A DNA stretch of 64,000 bases from JBEKCP01 sp049509515 (GTDB lineage Bacteria; Planctomycetota; Planctomycetia; Pirellulales; Thermoguttaceae). The position numbers and the translations under genes are program-made. Location of the stretch: positions 1-64,000 of the forward strand of contig JBEKZV010000009.1 of assembly GCA_049509515.1 (NCBI GenBank), written 5' to 3'. Shown here piece by piece: positions 16,619-24,013 of this stretch (its first letter is position 1; the number at the start of each line of letters is the position of its first letter). The notes beneath the pieces are model-generated. The model made no database searches, was not told the origin of the DNA, and saw only the letters and a program-made list of their open reading frames with translations.

Positions 16619-19060
16619 ATGTACATGCGACCGCGTTCCCGCAACCCGAGGATTCCACGAGCGCGCCGCCTGCTTCTCACAGCGACGATGGCGGCCCTGC
16701 TGCTCGGCGCGGGCGCCGCGCCGGTGGCTGTCCCCGCCTTGGGCGAACGAATCGTAGTGCCGCTGGACGGCTCGCGGTCCGTGGGAGCAGGAGTCGCACC
16801 GGTAAGCGGGGCGGAAGCGGGGCTGCCCAGCGGCCCCGCTCGCGATCCGCTGGCGATGCCGCACTTTCCCAATCGCGTCCATGCCTTTGTGTGGCGCAAC
16901 TGGCAGGTGGTCGAGCCGCAGAAGATCGCGGAGGTCCTGGGGACTTCGGCGGAGAATGTGAGCGCCATGGCCCGCTCCCTGGGACTGCCGCCGGCGGCTG
17001 CCATGGGGCCCCAGATGAGAACCCGCGGCTACATCAGCATCATCCGGCGGAATTGGCACCTGCTTCCCTACGAGCAGTTGCTGACCCTCGTGGACATGTC
17101 GCCCGGGCAATTGGCGTACGCGCTCCGCGAGGACGATTTTCTCTGGATCAAGCTGGGCGGACTGAAGCCGAAGTGCGAGCGGCTGCGATACGTGGCGCCC
17201 GACGCCGAGGCCCTGCGGCGCGCCGCCGAGATCAAGCGCTGGGTTGAAGAGTCGTTCGGCGGCGAGCTTGCGGCGGACGGCGAGCCCCGTTTCGATTTCG
17301 TCCGTCGTCTCAGCGAGCCTTGCCGGCCGGATCCGGGACGCGGGCCCGCCGCCGCGTCGCGGGGACTTCGCTGCATCTACTCCTACTTCGCCGTCTACGG
17401 CGATCCTCTGCTGAATCCCGAGTTGGACCCCTATCCCGACGGCCTGCTGGAGCGGCTGGCCGGCGCAGGCGTGAACGGGGTGTGGCTGCACGTCGTGCTC
17501 CGCAGCCTGGCGCCCGGCGGCAACGACTTTCCGGAGTTCGGTGCGGACCACGAACAGCGCCTGGAAAACCTGCGCAAGCTGGTGAAGCGGGCCCGGCGAT
17601 ACGGCATCGGCGTGTACCTCTATATCAACGAGCCGCGGGCGATGCCCGTGCAGTTCTTCGCGGCGCGGCCGCAGACGGCCGGCGTGCGCGAGGCGGACCA
17701 TCAGGCCATGTGTACGTCGCATCCGGCCGTGCGGGCCTGGATGGCCGGCGCGCTTGCGCACGTGTTTCGGGCCGTGCCCGACCTGGCCGGCGTGTTTACC
17801 ATCACCGCTTCGGAAAACCTGACCAACTGCGCCTCGCACGGCGGAAGGACGCGCTGCCCCTGGTGTAAACAGCGCAGCGACGCCGAGATCATCGCTGAGG
17901 TCAATGCGACCATCGAAGCCGGCGTACACCGCGGCAATCCCCATGCGAAGGTCATCGTCTGGGATTGGGGATGGCGCGGGCACGGACCGGCGCCGGAGAT
18001 GATCTCGCTCCAGCCCCGCTCCTCGTGGCTGATGTCGGTCAGCGAGTGGTCTTTGCCGATTGTGCGGGGTGGAGTCTCTACGGCAATCGGAGAGTACGCA
18101 CTCTCGGCCGTAGGCCCGGGCCCGCGGGCGAAACTCCACTGGGCGTCGGCCCGGCAGGCCGGCCTGAAAACGGTGGCCAAGGTGCAGTTGAACAACTCCT
18201 GGGAACTCTCCACCGTCCCCTATCTGCCGGTGATGGACCTGGTGGCCGAACATTGCCACAGGCTGGCCGCCTTGGGCGTGGACGGAATGATGCTCAGTTG
18301 GACCCTGGGCGGATATCCCTCGCCCAACCTGGAGATTGCCGGCCGCTTTGAGCGCACTCCGCTGCCCACGGTCGACGAGGTGCTCGACGCGGTGGCCGGC
18401 GAGCGCTTCGGGCAAGAGGGCGGTCCCTTTGGCCGCAAGGCCTGGACCGCGATGAGCCGCGCATTCGGCGAGTACCCCTACGACGCGGCGGTGCTCTACC
18501 TCTGCCCCGTGCAGATGGGCCCGGCAAACCTGCTGTATCCGCAGGCCACGGGATACCGCTCGACCATGGTCGGGTTTCCCTACGACGACCTGGCTGGTTG
18601 GCGCGGCCCCTACCCGGCCGAGACGCTGGCCGCCCAGTTCGAGAAGGTCGCCGCGGGCTGGCAGCGGGGCCTCGACCAGTTGCAGACCGCCGTCGAGCGG
18701 TCGCCTGCGGATCGGCGCGGCGAAAACGATGCCGAATGGCGCGTGGCGAGGGCCGCCTGCCTCCATTTCCAGAGCGTGGCCAACCAGGTTCGCTTCGTCC
18801 TGGCCCGCAACAGCCTGGCCGGCGCCGGGCACCGGCTTTCAGCCGTGGACCGCACGCAACGGCTGGAACTGATGCGGCAAGCGGTCCGCAGCGACATGGC
18901 CTTGGCCCGGGAACTCTTTACGCTCAGCCGTCTCGACTCGCGGATCGGCTTCGAGGCATCGAACCAGTATTGCTACCTTCCGCTGGACCTCGTGGAGAAG
19001 GTGGTCAACTGCCAGTGGATCTTGCACCACGAGATGGCATCGGATTCGGGCGGCAAGTGA
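16619..19060 (+). CDS. Large secreted protein, probable TIM-barrel glycosidase
   Basis: Unrecognised secreted protein of 813 residues. An arginine-rich start and hydrophobic stretch (LLLTATMAALLLGAGAAP) form a signal peptide. The middle reads like a (beta/alpha)8 glycosidase: GLLERLAGAGVNGVWLHVV, KRARRYGIGVYLYINEPRA, DLAGVFTITASENLTNC and KVIVWDWGW are strand-ending motifs with acidic residues in barrel positions. CxxC pairs occur in TRCPWCKQ. Nothing fixes the substrate; GH20-like or DUF-type planctomycete glycosidase is the closest guess. GGGAAAG lies just before the ATG. It diverges from the esterase gene (170 nt between starts), so the shared upstream region may carry both promoters. Confidence 0.7.
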   Translation: MYMRPRSRNPRIPRARRLLLTATMAALLLGAGAAPVAVPALGERIVVPLDGSRSVGAGVAPVSGAEAGLPSGPARDPLAMPHFPNRVHAFVWRNWQVVEPQKIAEVLGTSAENVSAMARSLGLPPAAAMGPQMRTRGYISIIRRNWHLLPYEQLLTLVDMSPGQLAYALREDDFLWIKLGGLKPKCERLRYVAPDAEALRRAAEIKRWVEESFGGELAADGEPRFDFVRRLSEPCRPDPGRGPAAASRGLRCIYSYFAVYGDPLLNPELDPYPDGLLERLAGAGVNGVWLHVVLRSLAPGGNDFPEFGADHEQRLENLRKLVKRARRYGIGVYLYINEPRAMPVQFFAARPQTAGVREADHQAMCTSHPAVRAWMAGALAHVFRAVPDLAGVFTITASENLTNCASHGGRTRCPWCKQRSDAEIIAEVNATIEAGVHRGNPHAKVIVWDWGWRGHGPAPEMISLQPRSSWLMSVSEWSLPIVRGGVSTAIGEYALSAVGPGPRAKLHWASARQAGLKTVAKVQLNNSWELSTVPYLPVMDLVAEHCHRLAALGVDGMMLSWTLGGYPSPNLEIAGRFERTPLPTVDEVLDAVAGERFGQEGGPFGRKAWTAMSRAFGEYPYDAAVLYLCPVQMGPANLLYPQATGYRSTMVGFPYDDLAGWRGPYPAETLAAQFEKVAAGWQRGLDQLQTAVERSPADRRGENDAEWRVARAACLHFQSVANQVRFVLARNSLAGAGHRLSAVDRTQRLELMRQAVRSDMALARELFTLSRLDSRIGFEASNQYCYLPLDLVEKVVNCQWILHHEMASDSGGK

Positions 19061-19559
19061 CCCGCGAGTGCTTGTTCGGCTCCGCTGGGCCACCGCGTCT
19101 CGGTCTCGACAAGCCGAGCCATAACCCGTTGCCGGTCGCGGGGTTAACGGCGGCCGTCGGGACATAGTCCTTTCGGAAGGCTGCCGTGGCCGCGGCAATG
19201 TGCCGTTGCCGCCCTCTCCCCTCGGCTCGTTAACCAGCAGCGGCCGGCCGGCACGGCCCGTAGGTTCGTCTTATTGAAGGTCCGCGTGTACGTTCCCGGC
19301 CGTGCAGCAGGGCTCCTTGGCCAAGATACCCCCCCTCCGATGGGGCCTCTAGCAAGGAGGGATCGCTGCTGCTATCTTGTTCAGACGTAGGCGATCGAGA
19401 TACCGAGCCACACTGAGGCTGGGGCGCCGCCATGCCTGCCGCGCGGAAAAACCGCTCGCGCGTTCATCCGTTCTACGTTTCGCCACCGGCACGCGGAGCA
19501 GGATCCCGGGGGCCTGGCGGGCCTACGGTCTTGCTTCCCTTTGAGACCATGAGGATCCG
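19061..19559. other. Intergenic region before the Nudix-RelA locus
   Basis: No gene is visible in these 499 nt; open frames here are shadows without start signals. The only notable structure is the stem-loop at 19304-19372, listed separately. The region separates a carbohydrate gene from the alarmone-type locus and probably holds that locus's promoter, but I could not pick out convincing -35/-10 elements. Confidence 0.6.
19304..19372 (+). other. Long interrupted stem-loop upstream of the Nudix gene
   Basis: Three nested perfect arms can fold together: GCAGCAG (19304-19310) with CTGCTGC (19366-19372), CTCCTTG (19313-19319) with CAAGGAG (19353-19359), and an inner CCCC/GGGG pair near 19330-19345. 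It is followed by TATCTTGTTC rather than a clean T-run. It lies about 190 nt before the Nudix start and 240 nt after the preceding stop. It could be a weak terminator, a structured leader or a small RNA; the sequence alone does not decide. Confidence 0.4.
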
Positions 19560-19973
19560 ATGTCATCCGGAAAGCCCTTTCGTCTTGCGGTTCGCGCGGT
19601 GATCCTGGACGGCCAGCGGCGATGTCTCCTGGTGCGGCGATCCAACGCCTGCAAGGCATTCGTGGGCACCTGGGAATGGCCGGGCGGAAAACTCGACGAC
19701 GGGGAGACGTTCGACGCGGGCCTGCTGCGCGAGGTCCGCGAGGAAACCGGCCTGGAGATCGAGCTTCGCGGCGTGGTCGGAGCTTTCGGCTTCGAAATGG
19801 CCAACGCGCGGATGGCCGTGTTGTGCATGGAGGCGCAGGTGGCGGGAGGCGAGTTCCGCTTGAGCGAGGAACACGACGACTTCGCATGGGTGGCGCCGAG
19901 CGAGATGGCCGGATTCGAGCTTACTCCCGGTGCCGGGGGCGTGGCGTTGGGCTACGCCCGGCAAGCGACGTAG
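19560..19973 (+). CDS. Nudix hydrolase
   Basis: Single-domain Nudix phosphohydrolase of 137 residues, the usual size for MutT-type proteins. The Nudix box is complete: GGKLDDGETFDAG followed by REVREETGLEIE, giving G-x5-E-x7-REUxEExGU with the metal-binding glutamates in place. Such enzymes cleave nucleoside diphosphate-X compounds; some family members degrade oxidised nucleotides, dinucleotide polyphosphates or (p)ppGpp (family knowledge). GAGGA ends 4 nt before the ATG. It is the first of three same-strand genes, 107 nt ahead of the RelA-domain gene. That position suggests it limits or removes the product of the synthetase (inference), but a housekeeping clean-up role is also possible. Confidence 0.9.
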   Translation: MSSGKPFRLAVRAVILDGQRRCLLVRRSNACKAFVGTWEWPGGKLDDGETFDAGLLREVREETGLEIELRGVVGAFGFEMANARMAVLCMEAQVAGGEFRLSEEHDDFAWVAPSEMAGFELTPGAGGVALGYARQAT

Positions 19974-20080
19974 GGACGGCGTAATACTTCGGCTCACGAC
20001 CGTGTGGCGGGGGATTGCCCAGGCGGCACGACACCGCACGCGTGCGATCCCCGGCGCACGTCAGTTTACGGGAGACTGCC

Positions 20081-22636
20081 ATGACAAACCCGATGACAAC
20101 GGACGAATTGAAAGGGCAAATCAAAGCCTACAAGGAGGAGCTCAAGCACTACAAGACTTACGCCAATGTCCTGAAACGCATCTTCGAGCGAGAGTACCCG
20201 CTGGCGGTTGTTCAGGCCAGGGAGAAGAGCGTATCCAGCTTCGCGGAAAAGGCCGTCCGCAAGCGGGACAGGTATCCGGACGCCGTGCGGATGTTGACCG
20301 ACCTGTGCGGTGCGCGGATCGTCGTGCAGACGCTCGAGCAGATCTCGGCCGTACGCAGCTTCATCGAGGCGCATTTCCAGGTCCTGGAGTACGACGATAA
20401 GTCGAAGAGCCTGCACGAAGACGAATTCGGATACTGCGACGTTCACTATATCGTGCAGTTGCGGGCCGACCGCGACCTCGGCGTATCGCCTGGCGAATGG
20501 GACGCGATCGGCGAGCGCAAGGCCGAGATCCAGGTTCGCACCGTGTTACAGCACGGCTGGGCGGATATCCTGCACGATCGCATCTACAAGACGGCCATCT
20601 CGGTCCCGCCGGAGTGGCGACGGGAGGCCAACCGCCTGGCGGCTCTGCTGGAGAAGGCCGACGACGCCTTCAGCAAGCTGGCCGCCTCGCTGGACTCGCA
20701 GACCTCGGTGTACGAAGTCTGCCTCCCGAAGAGCAAGTTGGCCGCGGAAATCGCAACCCTGCACACCTTTCTGGCCTTGGAGGAGGACGAGCAGCGCAAG
20801 TACGACGTGATCCTGAAGCTGGCCAAGCTTCTCATGACGGCGGGCCAATGGCCCGAGGCCGTGAAGTTGCTGGAGTCGCATCCGCAGCCCCCGCCGGAGT
20901 TCGCCCTCGAGTTGGGCTATGCCCGCTGCTGCGCCTGCGGCGACGCGCCGAATTCGAAGCGTTTCAAGGCCGGCCTGAGGCTTCTCGAGTCGGTCGCGCT
21001 TCCCGCGGAACCGGTCGAGGCTCCCGATTCGTACGCTCCGGCCGCCAACCCGCTCAGGATTCGCCCGAATTTGCGGGCGAACGCGCTGTACCGTCTCGGC
21101 CGCGCCCATGCGCTGTGCTGCGGCAATCTCGACGCCGCCGTGGATTGCTTCCGCAAGGCGCATGCGCTGCGAGCCGACAATCCTTATTACCACGTCGCGT
21201 ATGTCTTGGCACAACTGTGCATCGCCAGCAACGGGCCGCTCCTGCCGCTGGTGGCCGGCAGCCTGGGCAACGACCTCCAGCGCTGCCGGCACCACGTGAC
21301 GCTGGGCATCGAGTTGCCCAATGCCCTGTTCACGATGGCGCGCTGCCGTCTGCTGCTCGGCGAGAACAGTGCCTGCCTCTGCGCCTATGCCAAGGCCATC
21401 GAGGTCGTGCTGCGGAGGGACACGTGCGTGCCCCAACGCATGCTGTCCGAGGAAATCCAAATCGTCGAGTGCCTCTCCCGGATCAAGCCCTCGATATCCG
21501 GGCAAGTTCTGGTGCTGCTCCACCTCGCCCGCTGGCAAGCCGGTTTCTCCGGCTCCGAAGACAGTCACGCCTGGCTCCTGAAGAAACGCTTGCGGCGAAA
21601 GCCGTTCAAGGCGCCTGTGCTGCTGGTGGTCGGCGGCGCGGAGTTCATGCCGCGCCACAAAGTTCCGAGCTACTACAGCTACCTCTTCGAATCCCTCGAG
21701 CACTTCGAAGGCACGGTCGTCTCGGGCGGGACGACTTCCGGCATACCGGGCGTGGTCGGCAACGTGACGAAGACGCTGAAGGACCAAGGTTCGCAGTGCT
21801 ACGAGCTGCTCACTTACTTGCCGAAGGAACTCCCGCCCAAGACCGGGGTTCATCCGAGCTACACCGTTGCGGGCCGCACGCCGGAAAACGACTTCTCGGA
21901 ACGCGAGCTCATTGCCTGCTGGTGCGATCTCCTGCTGAGCGGCATCGAGCCGCAGAAGATCGTCGTCTTGGGCATCAACGGCGGGCACATTGCGGACTTC
22001 GAGTACCGCCTGGCCTTGGCCTTCGGCGCGAAAGTGGGGGTAATGCGCGACAGCGGCCGGGCCGCGGCAGCCCTGCTGGCCGATCCGGATTGGCAAGGCA
22101 GCCGGAACTTGTGCGAATTGCCCGAGGACACGCTCGTGGTCTGGGCGTTCGCCAACCAGTACAACAACCCGACCTTGCCGCCCGCGATAATCGCGGCAGC
22201 CGCGCCGCGGGCGCACGAGTTCTACCGGCAGCATCGCTGGCGGAAGGGAGAGACGAGCGATGAATCGTTGAAGCCCTGGGCGGACCTCGGCGAGGACTTG
22301 AAAGCCTCGAACCGCGGGCAGATATCGTTCATAACCAACCTGCTTCGAAAATGCAACTTCACGATCGGGAAACGTCCGGCTCCGCAGGCCATCCTCTTCA
22401 GTACGGCGGAAATCCTGGAGCTGGCGAAGAGGGAGCATGCCCGTTTCGTCATGGAGCGCCTGTCCCAAGGTTGGGTTTATGGAGAACCGAAAGACGTCGC
22501 CGGGAAGATCAGCCCGTACCTCGTGCCATGGGAGCAGGTGCCGTCTTCCGTGCAGGACTATGATCGCGAGGCGGTTTCGCTGTTCCCCAAATTGCTGGCC
22601 GAGCTCGGCTATGAAATCCATCGCCCGGGCCCGTAG
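20081..22636 (+). CDS. RelA/SpoT synthetase-TPR-SLOG-RyR multidomain protein
   Basis: An 851-residue cytoplasmic protein (no signal or membrane segment) joining four parts. (1) Residues ~35-195 are a (p)ppGpp-synthetase-type domain with key motifs intact: RxKxxxSxxxK in AREKSVSSFAEK, Asp in DLCGARIVV, the GYxxxH of FGYCDVHYIV, and EIQVRT with QHGWADILHD. No HD hydrolase, TGS or ACT domain is present, so it is like small alarmone synthetases. (2) ~225-490 are helical, TPR-like. (3) ~513-692 are a SLOG/LSDAT Rossmannoid (LLVVGGAEF, VSGGTTSGIPG, VLGINGGHIADFEYRLALAFGAKVGV). (4) ~711-848 are two RyR-type repeats, the second canonical (GWVYGEPKD, SPYLVPWEQVP). Start: GGGAG 8 nt before this ATG; the frame opens 66 nt earlier without one. 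SLOG and RyR domains are proposed nucleotide sensors (literature). Role here: making and sensing a nucleotide signal (inference). Confidence 0.88.
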   Translation: MTNPMTTDELKGQIKAYKEELKHYKTYANVLKRIFEREYPLAVVQAREKSVSSFAEKAVRKRDRYPDAVRMLTDLCGARIVVQTLEQISAVRSFIEAHFQVLEYDDKSKSLHEDEFGYCDVHYIVQLRADRDLGVSPGEWDAIGERKAEIQVRTVLQHGWADILHDRIYKTAISVPPEWRREANRLAALLEKADDAFSKLAASLDSQTSVYEVCLPKSKLAAEIATLHTFLALEEDEQRKYDVILKLAKLLMTAGQWPEAVKLLESHPQPPPEFALELGYARCCACGDAPNSKRFKAGLRLLESVALPAEPVEAPDSYAPAANPLRIRPNLRANALYRLGRAHALCCGNLDAAVDCFRKAHALRADNPYYHVAYVLAQLCIASNGPLLPLVAGSLGNDLQRCRHHVTLGIELPNALFTMARCRLLLGENSACLCAYAKAIEVVLRRDTCVPQRMLSEEIQIVECLSRIKPSISGQVLVLLHLARWQAGFSGSEDSHAWLLKKRLRRKPFKAPVLLVVGGAEFMPRHKVPSYYSYLFESLEHFEGTVVSGGTTSGIPGVVGNVTKTLKDQGSQCYELLTYLPKELPPKTGVHPSYTVAGRTPENDFSERELIACWCDLLLSGIEPQKIVVLGINGGHIADFEYRLALAFGAKVGVMRDSGRAAAALLADPDWQGSRNLCELPEDTLVVWAFANQYNNPTLPPAIIAAAAPRAHEFYRQHRWRKGETSDESLKPWADLGEDLKASNRGQISFITNLLRKCNFTIGKRPAPQAILFSTAEILELAKREHARFVMERLSQGWVYGEPKDVAGKISPYLVPWEQVPSSVQDYDREAVSLFPKLLAELGYEIHRPGP

Positions 22637-22691
22637 CGACCCTGTGGCGTTACACCCGCGTCGTGCGAGGCAGCCCGCTGCGGGGTTTTTC

Positions 22692-22700
22692 GGAAGGAGG
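22692..22700 (+). promoter_or_regulatory. Strong Shine-Dalgarno that fixes a GTG start
   Basis: GGAAGGAGG ends 7 nt before the GTG at 22708. No comparable site precedes the ATG at 22663, so the GTG is taken as the true start of the Nudix-like-cupin gene. Confidence 0.8.
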
Positions 22701-22707
22701 ACCGAGC

Positions 22708-23805
22708 GTGAATGGCGCCGACGATGAAGTGCGGTCTTCGCTGGTCTTGTACTGCCTGATTGGCGCGGCGGCGCCGCAAGCGGGAGCAAGGCGTTTTCTC
22801 CTCGTGCCAAAGCAAGGGCGGTTGACGTTTCCACCCACCAAACTCCGGCAGGCCGAGGATCTCTATCATGCACTGGTCCGGCCGATGGAAGAAGACCTGG
22901 GCCTGCCGCCGGACAGCTACTTCCCGGAGCAAGAATTGAAGCCAATCCCCTCTGCCGGGATAAGTCCGCGCTATCCGGGCTTGCCGAAGAAATGGCATCT
23001 GTACCCGGTGGTCGTGTCGCTGGCCGAGGAGGCCTGGCAGCGGCTCCAGACCCCGCCGGCAGGAGCCGTCTGGCTGACCCTCGACGAGATCCTGGCGCAG
23101 GCCGCCGAGCCGAATGTGCGCGCTATTGCCGCGTACCTTCACGGGCCGGGGGCCGGACTGTTGACCGACATGCCGGCCCGGCCGTCGATGGACGCCCTGG
23201 CCAGTCATTGGGCTGCTTCCCAGCGAAGCGGAGTCCGCGTGCTCCACGCCGGGCAGCTCCGCCGGATTCTCGCCGCCGGATCGCGGGCTTTCAATCCGCG
23301 GGTTGCCGATCCCTACTTGCCCTACCAACGGCAGGGCCTGGGATTCACCTGGAGTTTCTTCACGCCCAAGGACAAGCAAGACGTACACGTCCACAGTCTG
23401 CCGGCCGTGGAGATATACGGCGTGCTCGAGGGGCATCTGCAACTCTGGCACAAGCCCATGAACCAGCGCGGCGTGAGGACATGGCAGAGCCGCACGCTCT
23501 GCGCCGGGGACTGGGCGGAGGTCGAGCCGCTTTATTGCCATTTCGCGTGCTGGGGCACTCCTGAGGGCCTGGGGACAGTCGTCAAGGCGGCAGGCAGCGG
23601 CGAATTGGCGGGCGTGGGAAATCTCGGCGTGGCTGGCAAGACCACCTGCGAGCACTGCAACGTGGGCTCGCAATGTCTCATCCCGCCTTCCATGCAGGAC
23701 CTCCTCAGCCAGTACGCCAAGCCTTTCAGCGAGCGAGACTACGTCTTGATCGCCAGACTCGTCGCTGCCGCACAACAGGACTCGGACGACCAGAGCGGGG
23801 AGTGA
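22708..23805 (+). CDS. Degenerate Nudix-cupin fusion protein
   Basis: A 365-residue soluble protein starting at GTG. The N-terminal ~140 residues have a Nudix-fold look, with a box at about 44-66 (TKLRQAEDLYHALVRPMEEDLGL) that keeps the spacing and two acidic positions. It changes the first Gly to Thr, the Glu after Arg to Pro and one metal-binding Glu to Asp. Residues ~208-300 are a cupin: HVHSLPAVEIYGVLEG fits HxH(x5)E(x6)G and a second His follows in LYCHFACWG, so a metal site is likely intact. Near the end CEHCNVGSQC (C-x2-C-x5-C) resembles a small metal knuckle. It follows the RelA-domain gene by 71 nt on the same strand. Possible roles are hydrolase, or sensor of the nucleotide made next door (inference). 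Confidence 0.78.
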   Translation: MNGADDEVRSSLVLYCLIGAAAPQAGARRFLLVPKQGRLTFPPTKLRQAEDLYHALVRPMEEDLGLPPDSYFPEQELKPIPSAGISPRYPGLPKKWHLYPVVVSLAEEAWQRLQTPPAGAVWLTLDEILAQAAEPNVRAIAAYLHGPGAGLLTDMPARPSMDALASHWAASQRSGVRVLHAGQLRRILAAGSRAFNPRVADPYLPYQRQGLGFTWSFFTPKDKQDVHVHSLPAVEIYGVLEGHLQLWHKPMNQRGVRTWQSRTLCAGDWAEVEPLYCHFACWGTPEGLGTVVKAAGSGELAGVGNLGVAGKTTCEHCNVGSQCLIPPSMQDLLSQYAKPFSERDYVLIARLVAAAQQDSDDQSGE

Positions 23806-24013
23806 GCCGCCTTGCGCCCCAACCGCACCAATCACCCGGAATTCGAGTGCCGAAGTTGGCCGGACCGGCGCAGCTCGCGTCGACTCGGACCGGCGAACCC
23901 GGCCCAAACCAGACCGGCTGGTCGATCCGCTCCGCCCCGTACGCGCACCGGAAACCGCCGCGGACCCGCCTGATCGCCGCCTTGCGGGCCAACTTGCCGT
24001 AGGTCTTGGCCAC

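Noticed and set aside
20081..22636. Ordinary housekeeping Rel/SpoT enzyme
   Set aside because: The synthetase motifs are present, but there are no HD, TGS or ACT domains, and SLOG and RyR parts replace the usual regulatory half.
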